Notes: generated by a model from the letters alone, not told the origin. A DNA stretch of 64,000 bases from Pseudactinotalea suaedae (GCF_009733815.1 NZ_WNXY01000003.1:310001-374000); one strand, 5' to 3'. Positions 43,355-52,800 are shown, counted from the stretch's first letter. Numbers and translations are program-made.

Positions 43355-46020
43355 CGCGGAGCCCCGGCGCGTTCGCCTGCGAGCAGCCGCTGCGCCCACG
43401 CGGCCAGCGCCGCCCGGTCGATCTTGGAGTTGTGCCGGATGTCGGTGGGCAGCTCGGGCACCACGAGCACGGCCACGAGCGGTGTGCCGCACGCGGCACG
43501 CACCTGATCGGCGAGGGCGGCCGGGGCCAGGCCCGCACGCCTCGCCTGCGGGTGGGTCTCCACGACCGCGACAGCGTGCTGGACGCCCGCCGGACCGACG
43601 CCCACGACGGCCGCGCGCCGCACGACCGCGGCGCGCTCGATCTCCTGCTCCGGCCCGACCGGACCGAGCGGCCCTTCCGGGTTCGTGATCACGTGCGCGA
43701 GCCGGCCCTCGATCCACAGCCGGCCCTCGACGTCGAGATGGCCCACGTCGCCCGTGCGGTGCCAGCGACCGCCGTCGGGCGCGTCGCGGGTGGCCTCGAG
43801 GTCGGTGAGGTGGAGCCGGTGGTAGCTGTCCTTGAGGTGCGGCGCGCTCACCAGGATCTCCCCGAGCATCCCGGGGTCCCGGGTCGGCGCACCCACGGCT
43901 GCGCCGGTGCCGTCGAGAGCGCTGATGAGCACCTGCGCGTCGTGCACGGGCCGCCCCACGCACACCCCGGCGTCGTCGGCGTCCGCGAGGGCGGCGATCT
44001 CCGGGAGCGTGATGTCGGTGACGAGCAGGCACTCGGTCATGCCGTACGGGGAGTGCGCGGTGGCCGCCGGCATCAGCTCGGCCACGGAGCCGAGGAGCTG
44101 GGCGCTGACCGGGGCACCGGTGGAGAGCAGCTGGGTGACGCCACGCAGCGCGGCGCGGTCGTTCGCGGTCAGGTCACCAGCGGTGCGGGCGACGTTGAGG
44201 ACGGCGGCCGGTGAGAGGAACACGGTCGTGGCGCCCGAGGCGGTCACGGCGTCGGCCACGGCGCGTGCGGTGAGCGTGCGGGGTGCCGAGACGTCCATGT
44301 CGGGTGTGGCCGACCGGGTCCCGAGTGCGGGGCCGAGGAGGGCGAAGGGAGCGAACCCGGTGACCAGCCCGGTCTCGGGGCGCAGGCCGAGCTCGGCGGC
44401 GAGCACGTCCCGGACGGCAGCGAGCTGGGCGTGCGTGTACCGCACCCCCTTGGCCGGCCCTGTGGAGCCCGAGGTGAAGAGCACGGCGGCGTCGGCGTCC
44501 GGGCCCGGATGGGGCGGGAGGCGCGCGCCCTCGGCGAGGGCGCGGTCGCCGTCGCGCATGAGCGCGGGGAGCGAGGCGCTCACGCCCAGGGCGGCCGCCA
44601 CGGGGGCGGCGAGGGTGCGTGCCGAGATCCGCCGGCCGGGCCAGCCCAGCGCCCGGGCGGCGGTCAGCCCGCGACGCTCGCCGATCACGACGTCGGGCTG
44701 CGCGCCCCGCACCGCGCGCGAGAGCCCGGCGACCCCGAGGCCCGCATCGGCCACGACGACCACGGCGCCGATCCGCAGGCACGCGTACACGCCCGCCGTC
44801 AGTGTCGGCCCCGGCGGGACGAGCAGGCTCACACGATCGCCCGGCCGGACCCCGGCGGCCAGCAGGCCCGCGGCGAGGCGTTCGACGTTGCGGGCCAGCA
44901 GCCGCCAGCTGACACGGACCGGCGGCTGCGCCGCCATGTCGACGACGGCGACGCGCGGATCCTCGGCGCGCTCCTCCAGGGCGGAGCCCAGGGGCCGGAA
45001 GGCGGGATCGGGATCGGGCTTGGGCTCGGGCTCGGGCTGTGCGGTCGCGTCCGGCGCGGCCGGGACGGGCAGCCAGTCGAGCACCGCTCCTGCCCACGTC
45101 ACGTCCTCGGCCACCAGGTGGCCGGCACCCTCGAAACGGTGCACGCGGGCGTGCGGCATCCGGTCGAGGAGGTCGTCGAGGTAGCGGTCGCTGAAGATCG
45201 GGTCGCGCGGACCCCAGAGCAGCAGGGCGGGCACCCGCAGCCGGCGCAGCCCGGCGGCGATCGCCGCGAGGGCCGGCGTGCTCGGGTGGTTCTCGCCCAC
45301 GGGGATGTCCGCGACGAAGTCACCGATCGCGCGTCGCCGCGCGGCGCCGCGGTAGGGCGCGCGGTAGGCCTCCCGGACCGGGGCCGCCAACGGCGGCCGC
45401 GCGAGCGCGAGGGTGGTCTCCAGGAACGCGGTGCTCGCGCGCGTCGCGGCGGGGAGCACACCGGTGGCGCCCGCGAGCCGCAGCGGCGCCGGGATCGGCC
45501 CGCAGCCGCGGTGCACGGCCGTGTTGAGCAGGGCGATGCCCGCCAGCTGCTCCGGGTGCGCGAGCGCCCAGCCGAGGCTGATGGCACCGCCCCAGTCGTG
45601 ACCGAGCGTGACGACCGGCCCGCGGATCTCCAGCGCAGCCGTGAGGGCGCCGAGGTCGGCGACGCGCTGGGCGAGACCGCGCACCACCCCGGTGCGCTCG
45701 GAGAAGCCCATCTCGAGCTGGTCGACGGCGACCACGCGCCAGGCCGGGCCGCCCGCGTCCGCCTGGACGAGGCTCGCCGTCAGCAGCGAGCGCCACAGGT
45801 AGGACCAGGTGGGGTTGCCGTGGACGGCCAGCACGGTGCCGGCGATCTCGTGCCCGCCACGCTCCAGCACCGGTCCGGTGTCCAGCACGTGCCAGGAGCG
45901 AAGGAGGTCGGGGGCACCGCCGTCGGCGGCCGCGCCGGGGACGCGCACGACCCGGCTCCAGGCGCCGTCGAGGCCGGGGAGCGTGTCACGGAGCTCGGCG
46001 GGCATGCCGGCCTCGGTCAC
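43351..46020 (-). CDS. oleBC: Fused OleB-OleC: beta-lactone decarboxylase plus beta-lactone synthetase
   Basis: The 889-residue fusion has an N-terminal haloalkane-dehalogenase-like hydrolase (residues about 1-320; HGNPTWSYLW, nucleophile Asp142 in GHDWGG, His in GAGHLVAED). A Pro/acidic linker (QPEPEPKPDPDPAF) joins it to an adenylating domain (LFTSGSTGPAKGV, YGMTE, TGDVGHLD, Lys in HNSKIDR). OleC forms a beta-lactone from the hydroxyacid and OleB removes CO2 to leave the cis-olefin. Such fusions are known in actinobacteria. GTG at 46020 overlaps the oleA stop (GTGA). Confidence 0.92.
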   Translation of the reverse strand: MTEAGMPAELRDTLPGLDGAWSRVVRVPGAAADGGAPDLLRSWHVLDTGPVLERGGHEIAGTVLAVHGNPTWSYLWRSLLTASLVQADAGGPAWRVVAVDQLEMGFSERTGVVRGLAQRVADLGALTAALEIRGPVVTLGHDWGGAISLGWALAHPEQLAGIALLNTAVHRGCGPIPAPLRLAGATGVLPAATRASTAFLETTLALARPPLAAPVREAYRAPYRGAARRRAIGDFVADIPVGENHPSTPALAAIAAGLRRLRVPALLLWGPRDPIFSDRYLDDLLDRMPHARVHRFEGAGHLVAEDVTWAGAVLDWLPVPAAPDATAQPEPEPKPDPDPAFRPLGSALEERAEDPRVAVVDMAAQPPVRVSWRLLARNVERLAAGLLAAGVRPGDRVSLLVPPGPTLTAGVYACLRIGAVVVVADAGLGVAGLSRAVRGAQPDVVIGERRGLTAARALGWPGRRISARTLAAPVAAALGVSASLPALMRDGDRALAEGARLPPHPGPDADAAVLFTSGSTGPAKGVRYTHAQLAAVRDVLAAELGLRPETGLVTGFAPFALLGPALGTRSATPDMDVSAPRTLTARAVADAVTASGATTVFLSPAAVLNVARTAGDLTANDRAALRGVTQLLSTGAPVSAQLLGSVAELMPAATAHSPYGMTECLLVTDITLPEIAALADADDAGVCVGRPVHDAQVLISALDGTGAAVGAPTRDPGMLGEILVSAPHLKDSYHRLHLTDLEATRDAPDGGRWHRTGDVGHLDVEGRLWIEGRLAHVITNPEGPLGPVGPEQEIERAAVVRRAAVVGVGPAGVQHAVAVVETHPQARRAGLAPAALADQVRAACGTPLVAVLVVPELPTDIRHNSKIDRAALAAWAQRLLAGERAGAPR

Positions 46021-47039
46021 CAGGCGAGCTCCATCAGCGCGGTGTTCAGACCGGAACCGACACCCATGAGCAGCACGCGGTCGCCCGACCGGAGGGAGTC
46101 CTGCTCGGCGGCGAGGGTGATCGGCAGCGAGGCCGGACCCACGTTGCCGAGGGTCGGGAACGTGGTCGGCACCTTGGCGGGGTCCAGGTCGACCGCCTCG
46201 GTGATGGCGTCGGTGTGCGACCGGGACACCTGGTGGGTGACGAACCGGTCGGCTCGCGACCAGTGCCACTCGGGCTCCGCCTCGTGCCACGCGGAGACCA
46301 CGAGGTCGAGCCCGCCCTTGAGGAGGCCGGCAGCGTCGGTGAACATGCCTTCGGCGCTACCGACGCACAGCTCGTGGTACTGCGTCGCTGCGCGCGTCAC
46401 GCCGCCGAGAAAGCGATGGCTCCCGGGGTGGTGGTCGGCGACGCCCATCACCGCGGCGGCCGCACCGGAGCCCAGGGTGAGGGTGGCGAACTCCTGCATG
46501 AACTCGTCGCGGTCCGGGTTCCCGCTCCGGAGCCGCTCGATGGTGGTGGCGTGGACGTCGTCCGCGTTCTCCCCGGCGACGATGAGGGCGTGCCGGATCT
46601 GCCCGGTCTCGATCATGCTGCTGGCCAGACTCATCCCGTTGACGAATCCGAGGCAGGCGTTCGTCACGTCGAAGTTCACCGCCGAGGTCGGCAGACCGAG
46701 ACGGTGGTGCAGCTGGACCGCCACCGAGGGCTCCAGGTGCGGTCGCGAGACCGAGGTGTTGATGAGGAGATCGATCTCGCCGGGCTTGACGTTCGCCTGC
46801 GCCATGGCGCGGTTGGCGGCGTCGATCGCCCCGGTGTGCATGTCTTCGCCGGGGGACCAGGTGCGCCGCTCCAGGATCCCCGCGACGCGCTCGAGCAGCG
46901 TCCGCGGCAGCCGGAGCCGGTCGAGGACGTCGGCGAGCTGGTCCTGGATCTGCGCCGACGTCGTGACCGTGCCTGGCATGCCCGCAGCGACCGAGAGCAT
47001 GGCCGCTCGGGTGAATCGGGCGGTGGCGTTTCCGTGCAC
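46017..47039 (-). CDS. oleA: OleA-like thiolase-fold acyl-CoA condensing enzyme
   Basis: The 340-residue protein has the thiolase fold with nucleophile Cys129 in DVTNACLGFVNG, the His in RFVTHQVSRSH and the Asn in TLGNVGPAS. OleA condenses two acyl-CoAs head-to-head into a 2-alkyl-3-ketoacid, the first step of long-chain olefin formation. GTG at 47039 is chosen for its AGGA ribosome site; the frame stays open further upstream but without homology. It heads the ole operon. Confidence 0.88.
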   Translation of the reverse strand: MHGNATARFTRAAMLSVAAGMPGTVTTSAQIQDQLADVLDRLRLPRTLLERVAGILERRTWSPGEDMHTGAIDAANRAMAQANVKPGEIDLLINTSVSRPHLEPSVAVQLHHRLGLPTSAVNFDVTNACLGFVNGMSLASSMIETGQIRHALIVAGENADDVHATTIERLRSGNPDRDEFMQEFATLTLGSGAAAAVMGVADHHPGSHRFLGGVTRAATQYHELCVGSAEGMFTDAAGLLKGGLDLVVSAWHEAEPEWHWSRADRFVTHQVSRSHTDAITEAVDLDPAKVPTTFPTLGNVGPASLPITLAAEQDSLRSGDRVLLMGVGSGLNTALMELAW

Positions 47040-47395
47040 GTGCGTCCTGTCTGCAGGTGATGGCTGCTTCTCCCGTGGCGGTGCGCACGAGGGGGACCGA
47101 GCCCGCCAGGATACTGAGCGCCTCTGCCCTCGGGATGCGATGGCCGTCGGGATGCGATGCGCAGGTACTGCGCTCTTCGGGCCAACGTACGGGTTCTTCG
47201 GTCTGTTCCACGAGCAACCGGCGGGCAGGGGCCGGCCGCCGCGAGGAGGAGCGCATCGCGGCGCCTCCTCCTCCTCCTCGAGGATGAGCACGCTCCGAGC
47301 GATCTCGTCGCACGGGACGTGGGCACGGGACCGGGATCTTCCTAGCGTCGTCGGTGTCGCGGGAACCATCCTGCGCAGCACCGAGAGGAGACGTC
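47040..47395. other. Divergent spacer between oleA and ABC exporter operon
   Basis: This 356-base stretch holds no gene I can support, although GC-rich frames stay open through it. It contains a 13-base direct repeat TCGGGATGCGATG (47130-47142 and 47147-47159, 17-base period), which may be a regulator site. It also holds a hairpin with GAGGAGGAG (47243-47251) pairing to 47265-47273. A GAGAGGAG ribosome site for the ABC gene lies at the right end. Promoters for both sides must be here but none is obvious. Confidence 0.6.
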
Positions 47396-48334
47396 ATGAT
47401 CGAGGTGACGGACCTGACCAAGCGCTACGGGTCGACGACGGCGGTGAACGGGTTGACCTTCACGGTCAGCCCGGGCGCCGTCACCGGGTTCCTGGGACCC
47501 AACGGGGCCGGGAAGTCCACGACCATGCGGATGATCGTCGGCCTGGCGCGGCCGAGCGCGGGGACCGCCACCGTGAACGGTCACCGCTACGCCGATCTGC
47601 GAGCACCGCTGCAGGAGGTCGGCGTCATGCTCGACGGACGCTCGGTGCACCCGGGCCGCACCGCGTACGGGCACCTCATGGGACTGGCCCGGACGCACGG
47701 CATCGGCCGTGCCCGGGTACGGCAGGTGATCGGGCTGGCCGGGCTGGAGTCGGTCGCACGGCGGCGCGTGGGCGGCTACTCGCTCGGGATGACGCAGCGA
47801 CTCGGTGTCGCCGCCGCGCTGCTCGGCGATCCGCCCACGCTCATCCTCGACGAGCCGGTCAACGGCCTCGACCCCGACGGCGTGCTGTGGATCCGGAACC
47901 TGCTCCGGACGCTCGCCGACGACGGCCGCACCGTCTTCCTGTCCTCTCACCTCATGGCCGAGCTCGCCGAGTGCGCGGACCGCGTCGTGGTCATCGGGCG
48001 AGGCCGGCTGCTGGCGGACGACGACCTCGCCACGCTGGTAGCACGCACCGCCCGCAGCGGGCTGGTGCGGGTGCGGACGACCGAGGCCGATCGGCTCGCC
48101 GGATCGTTGACCGCCGCCGGGGCGAGCACCCGCGCCGTGGCCGCCGACACGCTGGAGGTCTCCGGGATGGACGCCGGCGCCGTGGGGGCCGCTGCGGCGG
48201 CGCTCGGCGTCGCGGTGCTCGAGCTCGGCACCGTGGCGGGCACGCTGGAGGAGGCGTACCTCGATCTCACGGCCGACGCCGTCGAGTACGGCGGACAGCA
48301 GCGAGCTCGTGCGACCGTGCAGGCCGAGCGATGA
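47396..48334 (+). CDS. ABC transporter ATP-binding protein (ABC-2 type exporter)
   Basis: The 312-residue ATPase has Walker A GPNGAGKST, the signature YSLGMTQRLG, Walker B LILDEP and the switch His in SSHLMAELAE. The C-terminal extension is typical of drug or antimicrobial-peptide exporters. It heads a five-gene overlapping operon with two permeases and a two-component system. ATG at 47396 follows GAGAGGAG. Confidence 0.93.
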   Translation: MIEVTDLTKRYGSTTAVNGLTFTVSPGAVTGFLGPNGAGKSTTMRMIVGLARPSAGTATVNGHRYADLRAPLQEVGVMLDGRSVHPGRTAYGHLMGLARTHGIGRARVRQVIGLAGLESVARRRVGGYSLGMTQRLGVAAALLGDPPTLILDEPVNGLDPDGVLWIRNLLRTLADDGRTVFLSSHLMAELAECADRVVVIGRGRLLADDDLATLVARTARSGLVRVRTTEADRLAGSLTAAGASTRAVAADTLEVSGMDAGAVGAAAAALGVAVLELGTVAGTLEEAYLDLTADAVEYGGQQRARATVQAER

Positions 48335-49137
48335 CCGCGGTCGTGGCAGCCACCGGGCTGCCCAGCAGCGCCGGGGTCCACCTCGGACGCGTGCTGAGGT
48401 CGGAGTGGGGCAAGTCCTGGGGGCTGCGGTCGACCCGGTGGGCGGTGGCGGCCACGGTCGCCATCAACGCCTCGATGGCGCTGCTGATGAGTCTCGACAG
48501 CCTGGTGGGGGCCGAGGGCTACGGCAACAGCCTCGCCTACGTGGTCGCGGGCAACTTCCTGTTCGCCCAGCTCCCGTTGCTGGTCTACGGCGCCCTGATG
48601 GGGGCTGGTGAGTTCTCGACGGGGAGCGCAGCCTCGACGCTCTCGGCCGTGCCTCGGCGGGGGCTCGTGCTGCTCGCCAAGACGCTGACGGCCGCCGGCA
48701 CCGCGGCGGTGGCTGCCATCGCGGCCGTGGTGGTCTCGGCTGCGATCCTGCTGGTCGGGCCGCTGGGACCCGACCTGCACGTCGCGCTCGACGACGGCCA
48801 GTCCGTGCGCATCCTGGTCGGCGGCGCGGTGACGCTGGTGCTGCTGGCGGTGCTCGCGCTCGGCGTCGGGGCGCTGCTGCGACGCCCGTTGGTGGCGATC
48901 GCCGTGATGTTCGCGCTCGGGATGTCCGAGCTCGCGCTGATAGGTGCCGACGCGGTGGCACAGTGGCTGCCTGGGCACGCCCTGCTCGCCGTCACCGCTC
49001 TGAATGAGTTCGTCGACCTCGTCGCCTCGATGGGCACGACCGTGGTCGGCCCGTGGGGCAGCGTCGGGGTGCTGGGGGCATGGGCGCTGCTGGCGCTGCT
49101 GCTCGCCGGGGCGCGCCTGCGTCGATCCGATGTCTGA
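48331..49137 (+). CDS. ABC-2 type transporter permease, first subunit
   Basis: The 268-residue protein has about six predicted spans and the segment VLRSEWGKSWGLRSTRWAVAATV typical of ABC-2 permeases (LRSEWxKxxSxR). The ATG overlaps the ATPase stop (ATGA). It forms a pair with the next gene, with which it shares the N-terminal RSEW motif, so the two probably arose by duplication. Confidence 0.88.
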   Translation: MTAVVAATGLPSSAGVHLGRVLRSEWGKSWGLRSTRWAVAATVAINASMALLMSLDSLVGAEGYGNSLAYVVAGNFLFAQLPLLVYGALMGAGEFSTGSAASTLSAVPRRGLVLLAKTLTAAGTAAVAAIAAVVVSAAILLVGPLGPDLHVALDDGQSVRILVGGAVTLVLLAVLALGVGALLRRPLVAIAVMFALGMSELALIGADAVAQWLPGHALLAVTALNEFVDLVASMGTTVVGPWGSVGVLGAWALLALLLAGARLRRSDV

Positions 49138-49957
49138 GCCGGTCCGCCTGGTGGTCGGCAGCTCGGTGGGGCTGCCGGCCCGGCGGGGGGTCGGTCTCCT
49201 GCGCGTGCTGCGGTCGGAGTGGGTGAAGGCGTGGACGGTGCCCGCCACCTTCTGGTGCGTGGGGGCCACGATGGTGCTGCACGCCGCGGTCGGCCTCTGG
49301 GTCGGGTACAACGCCGAGGCAGCCGCGGCCGGTGGCCTGTCCTATCTCCTCACCATCGGGCTCGCCGGGTCCCAGGTGCCGCTGCTGATGCTCGGGGTGA
49401 TCACCGCCGCGGGCGAGCACCAGGACGGCAGCGCGCGAGCCACCTACGTGGCGGTGCCGCGGCGGCTGCCGGTGCTGGTGGCGACGGCGGTCACCGTCGC
49501 CACGATCGCGGTCCTCGCCGCCGTCTTCGCGCTGGCGACGACCTGGCTCGCGCTGCTCGCGTTCCGGGACCGCCCGGGCGTGGTCCTCGCGGCGCCCGAC
49601 GGCGACCTGGGCCGGGTGGTTCTCGGCACCGTGCTGTACCTCGTCACCGTGACGCTGCTGGCGCTGGCGATCGGGGCCGCGCTGCGGCGGCCGGCGGCCG
49701 CGACGGTCGTCGCGATCACGCTGCTGCTGGTGCTCGAGCAGGCGCTCACAATGATGGGGACGTCCGCCGCCACGACGGTGCGCTCGGTGCTGCCGGGCTG
49801 GGCGGGAAGGCTGGCGGCCACCCCCACCCAGTCGCTCAGGCTCGCCGAGCAGGCGGGTGCGCAGCCCGGGCCGTGGCAGGGCTACGGCATCCTGGTGGCG
49901 TGGACCCTCGCCGCTCTCCTCGTCGCCGCCCTGGTGGTGCGTCGTCGTGACGTCTGA
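49130..49957 (+). CDS. ABC-2 type transporter permease, second subunit
   Basis: The 275-residue protein has about six predicted spans and VLRSEWVKAWTVPATFWCVGAT near its start. The ATG at 49130 overlaps the previous gene by eight bases. It ends in RRRDV, almost the same as the RRSDV ending of its partner. The substrate is unknown; export of a toxic compound or peptide, or repair of cell-envelope stress, is likely from the linked sensor. Confidence 0.88.
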   Translation: MSEPVRLVVGSSVGLPARRGVGLLRVLRSEWVKAWTVPATFWCVGATMVLHAAVGLWVGYNAEAAAAGGLSYLLTIGLAGSQVPLLMLGVITAAGEHQDGSARATYVAVPRRLPVLVATAVTVATIAVLAAVFALATTWLALLAFRDRPGVVLAAPDGDLGRVVLGTVLYLVTVTLLALAIGAALRRPAAATVVAITLLLVLEQALTMMGTSAATTVRSVLPGWAGRLAATPTQSLRLAEQAGAQPGPWQGYGILVAWTLAALLVAALVVRRRDV

Positions 49958-51341
49958 GGTCCGGGCCGCGCCGCGGCGCGGCAGCCCGCGGTGGTGGCGG
50001 CAGCACCCCCGGGCGGCCGACACCGCCGTCTGTGCGGCGTTCGCGCTGTGCGCCCTGCTCACGGTCGCGCTCTTCACCATCCCCGCCGTCATCTGGTACA
50101 ACTACCCGCCCGGCTCCCCGATGGCGAACCGGGTCACGGTGCTGGGGGTCGTCGTCGCCGTCGCCGGTACCGCGATGCTGCGGTGGCGCCGGCGGTTCCC
50201 GGTCCCGGTCGCCCTCGGCTTCGCGGTGCTGGCGCTCGTGTCGCTGCTGCTGACCGCCGGCAGCGGTGTGACGACGATCGGGCTCGCCCTGGCGACGTAC
50301 GCGGTCGCCGCGTCCCGCAGCAGCATCACCGCCTGGACCTTGGCGATCGCGACGTGGGCGGTCCTCAGCGTCGCCCACTGGAACCTGCTCAGCGTCACCT
50401 ACCTCGACCTGATGGGGCTGGGGTGGCTGCAGACGCGCCCCGGGCACCTCCAGAACCCTCCCGGAGGCCTGACCCCGGAGCAGTGGACCGGCACCGAGCT
50501 CGCGCCGGTGACCTCGGACCCGGTCAAGGTGACCGCCGTGGTCACGATCGCGGCCCTGCTGCTGCTGGCCGTGGCGCTCGGCACCAACGCCCGGCTGCGA
50601 CGTCAGCGCGAGGACGCGCAGCGGGAGCGCGAGCGCACGCTGCGTCGGGAGGAGCAGCAGAACGCGCTGCTCGCGCGGGTGACCGAGCGCACGCACATCG
50701 CCCGCGAGGTGCACGACGTCATCGCGCACAGCGTCTCCGTCATGGTCGCCCTGGCCGACGGTGCGGGCGCCGTCGCCGCGACCTCGCCCGAGGAGGCGAG
50801 GGTCGCGATGCGGGAGGTCTCCCAGACCGGACGGGCGGCGCTGGCGGACATGAAGCGCGTGCTGCTGGCGCTCGACGACGCCCCGGCCGCGACCGGCGAC
50901 GACGAGGACCTGGCCACCATGGTGTCCCGCTTCCGGCTGGCAGGGCTGCCGGTGACCGCGACCGGTCTGGACACCGCGCTGCCGGAAGCGGCGATCGCGC
51001 TCGCGGCCCGCCGCATCCTGGCCGAGTCGCTGACGAACGTGCTGCGGCACGCACCCGGTGCCGACGAGGTGAGCGTCGCCGTCGGGCACTCCGAGGAGGT
51101 CGTCACGATCGAGGTGACCAACGGCGCCGGCGGCGACACGACCGCCGTCGAGAAGCTGGGAGCAGGGCGCGGGCTGACGGGTATGCGGGAGCGCGCCGAG
51201 CTGCTCGGCGGGACGGTCGATGCCGGACCGGTGCCGGGCGGCGGCTGGCGGGTGGCCGCGACGCTGCCGGCGCGTGCACCGCGCAGCGAGCCGGCGGAGC
51301 GGGCCGAGCCGGCCGTGGCGGCCCAGGGAGGCCACGCATGA
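49947..51341 (+). CDS. Two-component sensor histidine kinase (NarL-type partner)
   Basis: The 464-residue kinase has four to five N-terminal membrane spans with no large sensor domain, a HisKA_3 phosphorylation site (THIAREVHDVIAHSVSVMV) and an HATPase domain (LAESLTNVLRHAPGADEVSV, GAGRGLTGMRERAELLGG). It is an intramembrane-sensing type. GTG at 49947 overlaps the permease gene by 11 bases. It phosphorylates the response regulator encoded next. Confidence 0.92.
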   Translation: MTSEVRAAPRRGSPRWWRQHPRAADTAVCAAFALCALLTVALFTIPAVIWYNYPPGSPMANRVTVLGVVVAVAGTAMLRWRRRFPVPVALGFAVLALVSLLLTAGSGVTTIGLALATYAVAASRSSITAWTLAIATWAVLSVAHWNLLSVTYLDLMGLGWLQTRPGHLQNPPGGLTPEQWTGTELAPVTSDPVKVTAVVTIAALLLLAVALGTNARLRRQREDAQRERERTLRREEQQNALLARVTERTHIAREVHDVIAHSVSVMVALADGAGAVAATSPEEARVAMREVSQTGRAALADMKRVLLALDDAPAATGDDEDLATMVSRFRLAGLPVTATGLDTALPEAAIALAARRILAESLTNVLRHAPGADEVSVAVGHSEEVVTIEVTNGAGGDTTAVEKLGAGRGLTGMRERAELLGGTVDAGPVPGGGWRVAATLPARAPRSEPAERAEPAVAAQGGHA

Positions 51342-52015
51342 CGACGACGGTGCTGCTGGTGGACGACCACGCGCTGCTGCGCAAGGGGTTCCGGATGGTG
51401 CTGCAGGCCGAGCCCGACCTCGAGGTCCTCGGCGAGGCGGCGGACGGCCGGGTGGCGGTCGAGCAGGTGAAGGCGCTGCGGCCCGACGTGGTGCTCATGG
51501 ACGTCCGTATGCCCGGCGGCGACGGCATCACCGCGACCGAGCAGATCGTCGCGGCGCACCCGGGCAGCCGCGTGCTGGTGCTGACGACCTTCGACCTCGA
51601 CGAGTACGCCTTCGGTGCGCTCCGTGCCGGCGCGAGCGGCTTCCTGCTCAAGAACACCGAACCTGCCCAGCTGGTCGAGGCGATCCGCACGGTGGCGAGC
51701 GGTGACGCCGTGGTCGCCCCGCGCGCGACCCGGCGGATGCTGGAGCTGCTCTCGGGCAAGCTGCCGCGCGAGGACGCGGTCCACGACGGCCCGCACCCGA
51801 GGCTCGCCGGCCTGACCCCGCGCGAGCTCGAGGTGCTCCAGCTGATGGCCGAGGGGATGTCGAACGCGGAGATCGCCGACCACCTGGTGCTCTCGAGCAC
51901 CACGGTCAAGACTCACGTGGGCAACGTGCTCGCGAAGCTCGGCGCACGAGACCGCGTGCAAGCGGTCGTGATCGCGTTCCAGACCGGGCTCGCCGCCGCC
52001 GACACCGGCCGCTGA
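51338..52015 (+). CDS. Response regulator, NarL/FixJ family
   Basis: The 225-residue regulator has a receiver domain with LLVDDHALLRKG, phospho-acceptor Asp in VVLMDVRMPGGDG and Lys in GFLLKNTEP, then a LuxR-type helix-turn-helix (LTPRELEVLQLMAEGMSNAEIADHLVLSSTTVKTH). It overlaps the kinase stop by four bases. It probably controls its own exporter operon. Confidence 0.95.
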   Translation: MTTTVLLVDDHALLRKGFRMVLQAEPDLEVLGEAADGRVAVEQVKALRPDVVLMDVRMPGGDGITATEQIVAAHPGSRVLVLTTFDLDEYAFGALRAGASGFLLKNTEPAQLVEAIRTVASGDAVVAPRATRRMLELLSGKLPREDAVHDGPHPRLAGLTPRELEVLQLMAEGMSNAEIADHLVLSSTTVKTHVGNVLAKLGARDRVQAVVIAFQTGLAAADTGR

Positions 52016-52039
52016 CCACCGCGCCACCCTCGGAGGGTC

Positions 52040-52642
52040 TCAGTCCGCGTGCCGGAGCTGCGGCCCGACGCCCGCGGGTACCGACGTGTGGAGGTGCGGC
52101 GCGTAGACGAGCTTCATCGTCCGGCCGTCGAGCACCGTGGACTCGACGAGCTCGAGGTCGAGCTCCGGGCCCTCGAGGAACAGCGAGGCGTATCCCTTCT
52201 TCCCCGTGATCGCCGGGAAGACCATCACCTCGAGCCGGTCGACCAGGCCGGCGGCCAGCAGCGCGCGGTTCAGGGAGATGCTGCCGTGGGACCGCATCGG
52301 GATGTCGGTGGTGCGCTTCAGGCGTTCGATCGCCGTGACGGCGTCCTCGTGCAGGACCGTCGAGTGCTCCCAGCCGGGCGACCGAGGATCGAGCGTGCTC
52401 GAGAACACGATCTTCGGCAGCTGGTTGAGGCTGTCGTAGTACGGCTCGTCGTAGGTGGTGACGAAGGACGCGAACTCGCGGAACGTGGTCGCGCCGAACA
52501 CCAGCACCTGGTCCTGGGCGAAGGTACGCACCCGGTCGTCACGGAGCTCGGGACCCTCCTTGCCCCAGTACCCCGGCCATCCCGTGGCCGAGCCGTGGCC
52601 GTCGAGGCTGCAGAAGTAGTCGACGGTGAAGGTGGCGCTCAT
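52040..52642 (-). CDS. Dihydrofolate-reductase-like (RibD C-terminal domain) family protein
   Basis: The 200-residue protein (MSATFTVDYFCSLDGHGSATGW..., VFGATTFREFASF, LPKIVFSSTL, DIPMRSHGSISLNRALLAAGLVDRL, FPAITGKKGYASLF) belongs to the widespread DHFR/RibD-C family of uncharacterised reductases. ATG at 52642 has an AGGAG ribosome site. It converges on the response regulator gene with a 24-base gap and diverges from the GntR gene. Confidence 0.88.
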   Translation of the reverse strand: MSATFTVDYFCSLDGHGSATGWPGYWGKEGPELRDDRVRTFAQDQVLVFGATTFREFASFVTTYDEPYYDSLNQLPKIVFSSTLDPRSPGWEHSTVLHEDAVTAIERLKRTTDIPMRSHGSISLNRALLAAGLVDRLEVMVFPAITGKKGYASLFLEGPELDLELVESTVLDGRTMKLVYAPHLHTSVPAGVGPQLRHAD

Positions 52643-52765
52643 GGTGATGCTCCTGTTCTCCAGGCCGTCGCTGGTCGGCGGCTCCACCACTGCCACGAAC
52701 GGGATCGACCCGATCGGACAACGTCCTGCCTGGACCGGCTGTTGCGCCGTCCGGGCATGGTCGTT

Positions 52766-52789
52766 ACTGTACTGCTGTACCCATACAGT
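52766..52789. promoter_or_regulatory. Operator candidate ACTGTA-N12-TACAGT
   Basis: A perfect 6-base inverted repeat (52766-52771 and 52784-52789) lies 11 bases before the GntR start. YtrA-type regulators bind an AGTGTA-N13-TACACT-like site ahead of their own operons, and this fits closely in arm sequence and spacing. It overlaps the only AT-richer patch of the spacer, where the promoter must be. Confidence 0.65.
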
Positions 52790-52800
52790 TGGAGATGGCG

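Noticed and set aside
46017-47039. Housekeeping FabH for fatty acid initiation
   Set aside because: The DVTNACLGFVNG nucleophile region and coupling to OleBC and OleD place it in the OleA group.
44431-49137. A very long open frame on the plus strand, opposite oleBC/oleA and running into the first ABC-2 permease gene
   Set aside because: Only its last part (48331-49137) encodes a recognisable protein. The rest is low-complexity Arg/Gly/Ala/His sequence mirrored from the true minus-strand genes, as expected in very GC-rich DNA.
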